Assembly: GCA_905210885.1 (NCBI GenBank)
Contig: CAJLYO010000006.1
Coordinates: 1 to 20,868 of the forward strand
Direction of reading: 5' to 3'
DNA from: an uncultured Eubacteriales bacterium
Lineage (GTDB): Bacteria; Bacillota; Clostridia; Monoglobales; Firm-18
DNA length: 20,868 nt
Positions 15,052-20,868 of the stretch are shown piece by piece (positions within the stretch are counted from its first letter, which is position 1; each line of letters starts with the position of its first letter). The position numbers were made by a program, and so were the translations under genes. A model generated the notes under the pieces. It had not been told where the DNA came from and did not search any database. It was given only the letters and a program-made list of their open reading frames with translations.

Positions 15052-16071
15052 TTATCTCTGAACTCTGCCCGAGCCGTCGCCGCCCATTAAAGCTTTAACC
15101 TCGTCTACGGAAACTTCGTTGTAGTCACCCTCAACGGTGTGCTTTAAGCACGAAGCCGCAACTGCAAATTCGATTGCGTCCTGAGCGCTGTAACCTTCGG
15201 ATAATGCGTAGATAAGACCGCCGCCGAAGGAGTCGCCGCCTCCTACTCTGTCAACAATCTGAATCATGTAGGATTTTGAGAAATAATATTCTCCGTCCTT
15301 ATAAAGCATTGCCGCCCACTTGTTCTGGGAAGCGGAGATGCTTGAACGCAGTGTAATTGCAACGGCAGGAATATTAAATCTGTCGGAAAGTGTCTTTGCA
15401 ACCTGCTTGTAGCCCTCGTTTGAAAGCTCGCCTGAGGTGATGTCAGTGTTGTCAGCCTTGATGCCAAACACCTTTTCGCTGTCCTCTTCGTTTGCAATTA
15501 AAACATCTATATAAGGCATAAGCTCGCCCATAACCTTGCCTGCTTTTTCGCTTGTCCAAAGCTTCTTGCGGAAGTTTAAGTCACAGCTTACCTTAAGTCC
15601 CATTTCCTTCGCGGTTTTGCATGCCTCAAGAGTAATCTCGGCGCAGTTGTCGCTGAGCGCCGGTGTGATTCCCGTAAAGTGGAACCAGCAAGCTCCGTCA
15701 AAAATCTTTTTCCAGTCAAAATCAGCCTTTTCAGCCATTGAAATTGACGAATACTTTCTGTCATATGTAACCTTTGAGGCTCTCTGTGACGCACCTTTTT
15801 CACAGTAGTATGTGCCCACTCTCTCACCGCCGAAGGCAACATTTGAAACGTCAATACCGTGTGCTCTTAAAGTTCTGAGCGCACTCTCCGCAATGTCGTT
15901 TTTCGGGAGCTTTGTAACATAAGCCGCGTCTTTTCCGTAGTTTGCAAGAGATACGGCAACATTGGCCTCGCCGCCGCCGTATGTAATTTCAAATTCTGTT
16001 GACTGAACAACTCTTTTGTAGCCTACGGGGCTTATTCTTGCCATAATTTCACCGAAGCAAACAAATTTCAT
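15052..16071 (-). CDS. kdgK: 2-dehydro-3-deoxygluconokinase (KDG kinase), PfkB family
   Basis: This 339-residue kinase converts 2-keto-3-deoxygluconate and ATP to the 6-phosphate, which KDPG aldolase splits to pyruvate and glyceraldehyde 3-phosphate. PfkB signatures are GGGEANVAVSLANYG (32-46) and DRVGGGDSFGGGLIYAL (274-290), with catalytic Asp280. CDLNFRKKLW (163-172) is typical of KDG kinases within PfkB. AGGAGG lies about eight bases before the ATG at 16071. The upstream DUF1294 gene ends 12 bases earlier, its stop touching this ribosome binding site, so the two are cotranscribed and probably coupled. No other uronate-degradation gene lies next to it. Another PfkB specificity such as fructokinase is possible but less likely. 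Confidence 0.85.
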   Translation of the reverse strand: MKFVCFGEIMARISPVGYKRVVQSTEFEITYGGGEANVAVSLANYGKDAAYVTKLPKNDIAESALRTLRAHGIDVSNVAFGGERVGTYYCEKGASQRASKVTYDRKYSSISMAEKADFDWKKIFDGACWFHFTGITPALSDNCAEITLEACKTAKEMGLKVSCDLNFRKKLWTSEKAGKVMGELMPYIDVLIANEEDSEKVFGIKADNTDITSGELSNEGYKQVAKTLSDRFNIPAVAITLRSSISASQNKWAAMLYKDGEYYFSKSYMIQIVDRVGGGDSFGGGLIYALSEGYSAQDAIEFAVAASCLKHTVEGDYNEVSVDEVKALMGGDGSGRVQR

Positions 16072-16083
16072 CTTATATTCCTC

Positions 16084-16350
16084 CTAAAGTTTTCCGACAG
16101 CAAACAAAATAACGGCAAAATTGACAACAGCCGCAAGGGGGATAAGCAGCGTAAATTTTTTATGCATGGTTTTGTGATGAAAAACATACATGCCCAAAAA
16201 GCTGCCTGCGGCACCCATGAAAAACGCCGACAGTATAAGTGTGTTTTCGCTTATACGCCATTGGTTTTTACGGGCACGGCGCTTGTCGGCGCCGTACATC
16301 AAAAACGTTATTAAGTTCCAGCCGATTAGTAAAATAATAAAATTTCTCAC
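16084..16350 (-). CDS. DUF1294 family small membrane protein
   Basis: This 88-residue protein has hydrophobic segments at about 3-18, 38-56 and 66-85. The conserved DUF1294 signature is present: YGADKRRARKNQWRISENTL (19-38), GAAGSFLGM (46-54) and FHHKTMHKKF (57-66). The family's function is unknown. The start is a GTG at 16350; the next Met (residue 18) would cut into the first membrane helix. No Shine-Dalgarno sequence precedes the GTG. It precedes kdgK in a two-gene operon. Confidence 0.85.
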   Translation of the reverse strand: MRNFIILLIGWNLITFLMYGADKRRARKNQWRISENTLILSAFFMGAAGSFLGMYVFHHKTMHKKFTLLIPLAAVVNFAVILFAVGKL

Positions 16351-16356
16351 AAATAA

Positions 16357-16384
16357 ATTATATCACAAATTTAAATATTTGCAA
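16357..16384 (-). promoter_or_regulatory. Promoter of the DUF1294-kdgK operon, positioned for a leaderless start
   Basis: On the minus strand TTGCAA (16384-16379) and TATAAT (16362-16357) are 16 bases apart. The start site would fall at or within a base or two of the GTG start codon at 16350, so the transcript would have almost no leader. Confidence 0.5.
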
Positions 16385-16463
16385 TACTTACGTGAGATTT
16401 GCGCTAATTTTTGTGTAATAATACACATATTTAAAAAACGGCAATATGCAATACGGCATAATC

Positions 16464-16505
16464 CACACCGTATTTTCATAGCATATAGTATGAAAAGGCG
16501 GTGTG
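16464..16505 (+). promoter_or_regulatory. Hairpin covering the ribosome binding site of the 228-residue protein
   Basis: CACACCGTATTTTCATA (16464-16480) pairs with TATGAAAAGGCGGTGTG (16489-16505) across an 8-base loop, with only a two-base internal mismatch. The downstream arm holds AAGGCGGTG, the only ribosome-binding-like sequence before the TTG start at 16511. This would limit translation unless opened, as in an RNA thermometer, ligand-controlled switch or protein operator. It could instead be a DNA operator. Confidence 0.5.
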
Positions 16506-16510
16506 TTTCT

Positions 16511-17197
16511 TTGAAATCTATAGGTATAATTGCACCCGGTGATAAAAGAATAAATACATACTCAAAGCTTCATTTTATAAAAAACGGCAAACCGGATTTT
16601 ATATTCAACGAAAAACATCTCGTGTGCTTTGCTGTGGCATATGACAATCAGAATTACAATAAAATTTTCCGCAAAAATTCCGTAACCGCCGCCGTATGTG
16701 CCGCCGGCACGATTCTGCCGCAGAAACCGGAAGTTCATATCGCCGACGGCACAGAGTTTTTTAAAAAGCACATGCTGTATTTTATTGCAAAGGCATTCAA
16801 GCTTTACGGCTTAAACTCCGAGACTGCCTCCGTCTGTTTTTCCGATGATGAATTTTCCGAAAGCACGGTAAACGTTATATGCCAGTCGTCAAGGCTTTTC
16901 CGCTATATAACATTGCAGACCGAAAATCCGGAAAAAGCGGAAGCGGCGGCAAAAAAGCTTTTTTGCGAATACGGCGTTTCGGCAGGAATAATCGGAGAAA
17001 ACGAAACCGCGCCCTGCGACATATTTGTAACGGTAAACGGCGAACGCTGCTTTGTCCCGTGCAAAGCCGCCGCGGCAATAGGCGCCGGGTGCAGCGTTCC
17101 CCTTCCTCCCGAATACAGCATATCGCTGCCGGGAAACGTTCCGTTTTTCGTTCCGCCTCTTGCCCTTGCCGAAGCATTGTGTTATATTAATTATTGA
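16511..17197 (+). CDS. Uncharacterised protein, 228 residues
   Basis: I do not recognise this protein. The frame is open further upstream, but that part lies opposite the DUF1294 gene. I chose the TTG at 16511 because AAGGCGGTG precedes it by about seven bases and the protein then begins MKSIGIIAPGD. An ATG seven codons upstream (16490) has no ribosome binding site and lies in the hairpin. There is no signal peptide or membrane segment. Alternating hydrophobic strands and helices suggest an alpha-beta, perhaps Rossmann-like, fold: FRYITLQTENPEKAEAAAKK, then YGVSAGIIGE and CDIFVTVNG. A Pro-rich C-terminus (VPLPPEYSISLPG, FFVPPLALAEAL) ends the protein, which has several Cys. Its stop overlaps the -35 box of the greA promoter. 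The composition is like its neighbours, so it is probably a native lineage-specific gene. Confidence 0.7.
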   Translation: MKSIGIIAPGDKRINTYSKLHFIKNGKPDFIFNEKHLVCFAVAYDNQNYNKIFRKNSVTAAVCAAGTILPQKPEVHIADGTEFFKKHMLYFIAKAFKLYGLNSETASVCFSDDEFSESTVNVICQSSRLFRYITLQTENPEKAEAAAKKLFCEYGVSAGIIGENETAPCDIFVTVNGERCFVPCKAAAAIGAGCSVPLPPEYSISLPGNVPFFVPPLALAEALCYINY

Positions 17198-17222
17198 CAT
17201 TTACGGCAAAATAATATATAAT
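17194..17222 (+). promoter_or_regulatory. Sigma-A promoter of greA-lysS
   Basis: TTGACA (17194-17199) and TATAAT (17217-17222) are 17 bases apart, a perfect consensus. The -35 box overlaps the TGA stop codon (17195-17197) of the preceding gene. The leader to the greA ATG is about 48 bases. Confidence 0.88.
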
Positions 17223-17276
17223 GTATTAATATGGTCTGAATACTTTTTGCTCAGATAACGAAAGGAGTCATTTACT

Positions 17277-17756
17277 ATGGCAGCTGCAAAGCAGATTATT
17301 TTAACAAGCGAAGGTCTTGAAAAGCTTGAGCTTGAACTGGAGGATTTAAAAACCGTCAAACGCAGAGAGTGTGCGGAAAAAATAAAACAGGCGCTGTCCT
17401 TCGGCGATCTTTCCGAAAATTCGGAGTATGATGAGGCAAAAAACGAGCAGGCACAGATTGAATCAAGAATTGTACAGATAGAAGCAATGCTTAAAAACGT
17501 AAAAATCATAGATTCCGATGAAGTTTCAACCGACACTGTAACTCTCGGTTCAAACGTTAAGGTTTTCGACGAAGATTTTGACGAGGAGGTTACCTATACT
17601 ATTGTAGGTTCAACCGAGGCAGACCCCGGTCTTTACAAGATTTCGGACGAATCACCGGTAGGCGCAGCACTTTTGGGCTCAAAAGTGGGCGAAATAGTTG
17701 AGGTTGAAGTTCCCCAGGGAATGATCAAGCTTAAGGTACTGGAAATATCAAGGTAG
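17277..17756 (+). CDS. greA: Transcription elongation factor GreA
   Basis: This 159-residue protein has the family's standard length. GreA enters the secondary channel of RNA polymerase and stimulates cleavage of backtracked RNA. The N-terminal coiled coil carries the acidic tip motif GDLSENSEYDEAK (about 43-55), which positions Mg in the active site. The C-terminal FKBP-like domain ends in GEIVEVEVPQGMIKLKVLEI. AAAGGAG precedes the ATG by nine bases. It has its own consensus promoter and is followed by lysS after 11 bases, a pairing common in Clostridia. Confidence 0.97.
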   Translation: MAAAKQIILTSEGLEKLELELEDLKTVKRRECAEKIKQALSFGDLSENSEYDEAKNEQAQIESRIVQIEAMLKNVKIIDSDEVSTDTVTLGSNVKVFDEDFDEEVTYTIVGSTEADPGLYKISDESPVGAALLGSKVGEIVEVEVPQGMIKLKVLEISR

Positions 17757-17767
17757 GAGGAAATAAC

Positions 17768-19264
17768 GTGGCAGAACAGACAAAAGATAACGGCGCGGTT
17801 CAGGATTTAAACGAAATTTTAAGAGTGCGCCGCGAAAAACTTGCCAATTTAATAGAAAACGGCAAAAATCCTTATGAGATAACCAAATTTGACAGGGAAA
17901 ACACAACAAAACAGATAGTTGATAATTATGCGGACTTTGAAGGCAAAAACGTTGTAATTGCAGGAAGACTTATGTCCAAGCGCGGCATGGGCAAGGCAAG
18001 CTTTTGCGACCTTGCCGACCGTGACGGAAAAATTCAGCTTTATGTAAGAAAAGATGAGGTCGGCGACGATGTGTATGCCGATTTCAAAAAATTCGATGTA
18101 GGCGATATCGTAGGTATTTCCGGTGAGGTGTTCACAACTCACAAGGGTGAAATCTCGGTTAAAGTTAAAACCATAAAGCTGCTTACAAAGTCGCTGCAGC
18201 CCCTGCCCGAAAAATATCACGGCTTAAAAGACCCCGATTTGCGCTACCGTCAGCGTTATGTTGACCTTATCGTAAACCCCGAGGTTAAAGACACATTTGT
18301 TAAGAGAAGCAAGATAATAAGCGCAATCAGAAACTACCTTAATTCAAAGGATTTTCTGGAAGTTGACACACCTATTTTGAACACAATTTCCGGCGGTGCG
18401 ACGGCGCGTCCGTTCATTACCCATCATAACACGCTGGATATCGACATGTATCTTCGCATTGCGCCCGAGCTTTACTTAAAACGCCTTATCGTAGGCGGCC
18501 TTGAACGCGTTTACGAGATGGGCAGAATGTTCAGAAACGAAGGTATGGACACAAAACACAATCCCGAATTTTCAATGATTGAAATGTACCAGGCATACGC
18601 AAACTACGAGGATATGATGGACCTTGCGGAAAACCTTATCTGCTATGTTGCAAACGAGGTTTTGGGCACTACCGAAATTACCTACCAGGGACAGGCAGTA
18701 AGCCTTAAAGCTCCATGGGAGAGAATTACAATGGTTGACGCCGTTAAAAAGTATGCCGGCGTTGACTTTGATACTGCAAAAAATGACGAGGAAGCAAGAG
18801 AGCTTGCAAAATCCGCAGGAGTTCCCGTTGAGCCTGACTGCACATGGGGCAAAGCGTTAAGTGTTGTTTTTGAGGAACGTGTTGAGGATAAGCTTATCCA
18901 GCCTACATTTGTTATGCATTACCCTGTCGAGATTTCGCCTTTGGCAAAAAGAATGCCCGAGAACAAGTCAATGACGGAGCGTTTTGAAATATTTATTACC
19001 GGCAGAGAGTTCGGTAACGCATTCTCCGAGCTTAACGACCCCATCGACCAGAAACAGCGCTTTGAGGCACAGGTTGCCGCAAGAGAAGCAGGCGACGAGG
19101 AAGCCGGCATGATGGATACCGACTATGTTAACGCTCTTGAATACGGTCTGCCCCCGACGGGTGGTATGGGTATCGGCGTCGACAGACTTATTATGCTGCT
19201 GACGGACAGCCCCTCTATAAGAGATGTACTGCTGTTCCCGACGATGAAACCGTTGGAGAAGTAA
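17768..19264 (+). CDS. lysS: Lysyl-tRNA synthetase, class II
   Basis: This 498-residue enzyme attaches lysine to tRNA-Lys. The N-terminal OB-fold for anticodon binding spans about 60-145 (VVIAGRLMSKRGMGKASFCDL). The catalytic core holds motif 2, FRNEGMDTKHNPEF (255-268), and motif 3, GGMGIGVDRLIM (465-476). The ending, RDVLLFPTMKPLEK, is typical of LysS. The start is GTG, about eight bases after AGGAGG, which overlaps the greA stop, so translation is probably coupled. No T-box or lysine riboswitch is visible upstream. Confidence 0.97.
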   Translation: MAEQTKDNGAVQDLNEILRVRREKLANLIENGKNPYEITKFDRENTTKQIVDNYADFEGKNVVIAGRLMSKRGMGKASFCDLADRDGKIQLYVRKDEVGDDVYADFKKFDVGDIVGISGEVFTTHKGEISVKVKTIKLLTKSLQPLPEKYHGLKDPDLRYRQRYVDLIVNPEVKDTFVKRSKIISAIRNYLNSKDFLEVDTPILNTISGGATARPFITHHNTLDIDMYLRIAPELYLKRLIVGGLERVYEMGRMFRNEGMDTKHNPEFSMIEMYQAYANYEDMMDLAENLICYVANEVLGTTEITYQGQAVSLKAPWERITMVDAVKKYAGVDFDTAKNDEEARELAKSAGVPVEPDCTWGKALSVVFEERVEDKLIQPTFVMHYPVEISPLAKRMPENKSMTERFEIFITGREFGNAFSELNDPIDQKQRFEAQVAAREAGDEEAGMMDTDYVNALEYGLPPTGGMGIGVDRLIMLLTDSPSIRDVLLFPTMKPLEK

Positions 19265-19304
19265 ATGGCGTGGTTGTGCGGTTTTGGCAGATTGAAAGTT
19301 GAAT

Positions 19305-19324
19305 TTTACGACCGATTTACGACC
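19305..19324. repeat. Two direct copies of TTTACGACC, 11 bases apart
   Basis: Copies lie at 19305-19313 and 19316-19324, offset by about one helical turn. They sit 41 bases after lysS, at the boundary with the AT-rich accessory tail. They could be a protein-binding site or the trace of an integration junction; nothing more can be shown. Confidence 0.3.
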
Positions 19325-19357
19325 AAATAAAGAGAACACGCAAAATATAAACATCAA

Positions 19358-19388
19358 AAGCGGTTAGACTTAAATTGTTTAACCGCTT
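19358..19388 (+). terminator. Hairpin after lysS, possible terminator without a clear T-tract
   Basis: AAGCGGTTAGAC (19358-19369) pairs with GTTTAACCGCTT (19377-19388) with one G-U, loop TTAAATT. The bases after it (CAATATTAATG) lack a run of T, so intrinsic termination would be weak. Confidence 0.4.
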
Positions 19389-19406
19389 CAATATTAATGA
19401 GGTAAA

Positions 19407-20173
19407 ATGCTACGAAAATTCTCAAACCACTTATTGACGAGTTTAAAACAAGAAAAATCGAAAACGAGAAGTTAAAAGACTCAATACGTCAGGAATTTGA
19501 AAGAATAAAATCAGAACGAAAAAGCAAATCTAAAAGTGGACTAAGAAAAATAGGATTTGTAAACAATATTGCTGATAAAATATCAGATTCTAATGATGAA
19601 AAAGAGCTTAAAAGATTTGAAGAAAAAAAGAAAAAAGAATTGGAATTTATAAGAAAGCAAAGAGAAAGCAATTACATAGGAAGTATATTTGCATTGCTTG
19701 GAATGTTTATTTTGCTTCTTGCCATTATAATCACTATAGGAGCTATTTGCGAAAAAGATACTGCTACAAAAAGCGAAAATAACGCAGTAACAGAGAATAT
19801 AGCTACACCTGATAAAGAGAAGAAAAATGATGAAGCAAGCGGAAATTTGGATGAAGATACAATATCTGAAGAAAATCAGACAATAAATGAAATCGAAAAT
19901 AATTCTCAGGAACAGCAAAACATAGAACATACCCCTCCAGCAAGCACTCCAACAAACGAAAAACCTACAAACACGCTCGAAGAAGCACCGACAGTTCAAG
20001 AAAGTAATAATGAAGCAGGAACATATCATAATGAACGTATGGTTTGGATTCCAACAAATGGTGGTAACAAATATCACAGCCGACCGGGGTGTTCTAAAAT
20101 GAAAAATCCCAAAGAGGTTTCTCTTGAACAAGCAGAAAAAAATGGTTATACTCCATGCAAACGATGTAACTAG
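19407..20173 (+). pseudogene. Membrane-anchored protein with C-terminal zinc-ribbon-like motif; apparent start is out of frame
   Basis: GAGG (19399-19402) and ATG (19407) look like a normal start, but that frame ends after 22 codons. The frame of the protein is open from 19406 without an ATG. It reads KILKPLIDEFKTRKIENEK and continues as a charged, Lys/Glu-rich helical stretch. One missing base near 19409 (ATGGCT to ATGCT) would join start and frame into about 255 residues. A TTG at 19640 would give 177 residues but lacks a ribosome binding site. A membrane helix follows (GSIFALLGMFILLLAIIITI), then a disordered Glu/Asn/Pro-rich linker of about 90 residues. The C-terminus is YHSRPGCSKM...GYTPCKRCN, with Cys and His placed as in small zinc-binding domains attached to some secreted nucleases and ComEC-type proteins. 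Base composition is much more AT-rich than the neighbouring genes. Confidence 0.65.
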
Positions 20174-20189
20174 CGTAGTATTAAATATT

Positions 20190-20227
20190 ATCCCTCATTT
20201 TGTGTAAACTTCAAAATGATAATATAA
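20190..20227. repeat. First copy of an IS256-like terminal sequence
   Basis: It begins ATCCCTCATTTTGTGTAAAC and ends CAAAATGATAATATAA. TTTTGTGTAAA resembles the ends of IS256-family elements, and a transposase of that family lies about 230 bases to the right. Confidence 0.5.
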
Positions 20228-20264
20228 GTAGTTTTTTAAGGAGAGGGAGGTGCGGACAGGGGCA

Positions 20265-20314
20265 ATCCCTCATTTTGTGTAAACCTCAAATTAGACTCCA
20301 AAATGATAATATAA
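20265..20314. repeat. Second copy of the IS256-like terminal sequence, with a 12-base net insertion
   Basis: The first 20 bases and the last 16 bases are identical to the copy at 20190-20227, in the same orientation. The middle is longer (CTCAAATTAGACTC instead of TT). The 37 bases between the copies include the purine-rich GGAGAGGGAGG. The true element boundary may be either copy. Confidence 0.5.
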
Positions 20315-20331
20315 TCTAAATGTTTTTTTGT

Positions 20332-20363
20332 GGGCTGAGAGCCGGATTTCGGGCTTTCAGCCC
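20332..20363. repeat. 12-bp inverted repeat in the IS256-family end region
   Basis: GGGCTGAGAGCC pairs with GGCTTTCAGCCC with one G-U, around an 8-base loop. A run of seven T lies on its left on the plus strand, which gives A residues after the hairpin on the minus strand, so it is not a standard terminator in either direction. Confidence 0.5.
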
Positions 20364-20375
20364 TTAACTGTAATT

Positions 20376-20458
20376 TAGCATAAAATTGCCGGCATGTCAA
20401 GGGCGCCCTCGTAAGAGGGCGTGCATTTCACCCTTGATTTGATGGCTATTTTATGCTA
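20376..20458. repeat. Three nested inverted repeats at the 3' end of the IS256-family transposase
   Basis: The outer arms TAGCATAAAATTGCC (20376-20390) and GGCTATTTTATGCTA (20444-20458) match at 14 of 15 positions. The middle arms are TCAAGGG (20397-20403) and CCCTTGA (20431-20437). The inner hairpin is CGCCCTC-GTAA-GAGGGCG (20404-20421). The outer right arm includes the transposase stop codon. No T-run follows on the minus strand. Confidence 0.65.
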
Positions 20459-20868
20459 CTGCGGCAGTCTGTCGGCAAAGAAAATCTCAAGCTGTGAGTG
20501 GATTTGCCCCCAGTCTTTGCGCTTGCCTGTCCACTTCTTCGTAATGTCTATCATTGCAAGATATAGCATTTTTAAAAGGCTGTCATCCGTTGGAAATACG
20601 CTTTTATTTTTTGTAACCTTCCGAAGCTGACGGTTAAATCCCTCTATCGCATTCGTTGTGTAAATCAATGTTCTGACCGCCTCCGGATACTTGAAATACG
20701 TCGATAAATTAGCCCAATTTGCCCGCCACGAAATAGCTATTTTAGGATATTTGCTGCTCCATTTTTCATCAAAGCTATCAAGCTCCGAAAGTGCAGTTTG
20801 TTCGTCAACCGCTGCATAAACCCTCTTCAAATCAGCCATTAAAGCCTTAATATCCTTGTATGATACAA
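20456..20868 (-). CDS. IS256-family (mutator) transposase, C-terminal part
   Basis: The frame enters from the right edge (VSYKDIKALMADLKRVYAA) and ends at TAG, 20458-20456, giving about 137 residues. IYTTNAIEGFNRQLRKVTK is the conserved C-terminal motif of IS256-type transposases and contains the catalytic Glu of their DDE triad. It continues FPTDDSLLKMLYLAM and ends in KDWGQIHSQLEIFFADRLPQ, as full-length members do. The N-terminal part with the two catalytic Asp residues is outside the window, so I cannot say whether the copy is intact. No interruption is visible in the part present. Confidence 0.9.
   Translation of the reverse strand, partial: VSYKDIKALMADLKRVYAAVDEQTALSELDSFDEKWSSKYPKIAISWRANWANLSTYFKYPEAVRTLIYTTNAIEGFNRQLRKVTKNKSVFPTDDSLLKMLYLAMIDITKKWTGKRKDWGQIHSQLEIFFADRLPQ

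Noticed and set aside
16190..16510. Upstream extension of the unknown 228-residue protein to a 335-residue frame
   Set aside because: The extension lies opposite DUF1294 and its promoter and has no ribosome binding site. The TTG at 16511 has one.
17277..17756. T-box or lysine riboswitch controlling greA-lysS
   Set aside because: The leader between the greA promoter and ATG is only about 48 bases, too short, and there is just an 11-base gap before lysS.
1..20868. CRISPR array, tRNA or rRNA gene
   Set aside because: I saw no regularly spaced repeats, no cloverleaf with a TTCGA-type arm, and no rRNA-like conserved blocks; this was by eye, not by a covariance search.

Overview
The window looks like chromosomal DNA of an anaerobic, Gram-positive, Clostridia-type bacterium. 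This rests on an oxygen-sensitive glycyl radical enzyme (GRE) with its own activase, strong AGGAGG ribosome binding sites, near-consensus TTGACA-17-TATAAT promoters, secreted proteins with copper-amine-oxidase-N-like stalk domains, and the greA-lysS gene pair. I cannot name a genus or species from sequence alone.

Region A (1-9353) is a carbohydrate locus built around a divergent promoter region. Leftward run an ADP-ribosylglycohydrolase-family protein and an LplB-type sugar ABC transporter permease that leaves the window. Rightward run a ROK repressor, a GRE activase, a GRE, an FGGY sugar kinase, a class I mannose-6-phosphate-isomerase-like protein and a cytoplasmic SGNH hydrolase-like protein. 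The control region holds two back-to-back promoters that share a 13-bp core, a 14-bp perfect palindrome inside one promoter, and a 9-3-9 inverted repeat that fits a ROK operator. The likely logic is import, hydrolysis or deacylation, phosphorylation, isomerisation and a radical cleavage step. The substrate is not established. This is the best candidate for an undescribed system in the window.

Region B (9372-10110) is a decayed IS3-family element with both terminal inverted repeats. Its transposase genes are internally deleted and carry an in-frame stop. An inverted repeat overlaps the orfA ribosome binding site and brackets the element's own -10 box, so it should act mainly on read-through transcripts.

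Region C (10129-14952) is an envelope module. A secreted SH3/NlpC-P60 peptidase is divergent from an HtrA-like protease, which is translationally coupled to a large stalk-domain protein with three related C-terminal modules.

Region D (15052-19264) is housekeeping: a KDG kinase and a DUF1294 membrane protein on the minus strand, then an unrecognised 228-residue protein behind a hairpin that covers its ribosome binding site, then greA and lysS on the plus strand.

Region E (19265-20868) is an AT-rich accessory tail. It contains a membrane-anchored zinc-ribbon-like protein whose apparent start codon is out of frame, two copies of a sequence resembling an IS256-family end, a nested inverted-repeat structure, and the 3' part of an IS256-family transposase that leaves the window. 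I saw no tRNA, rRNA, CRISPR array or recognisable riboswitch.
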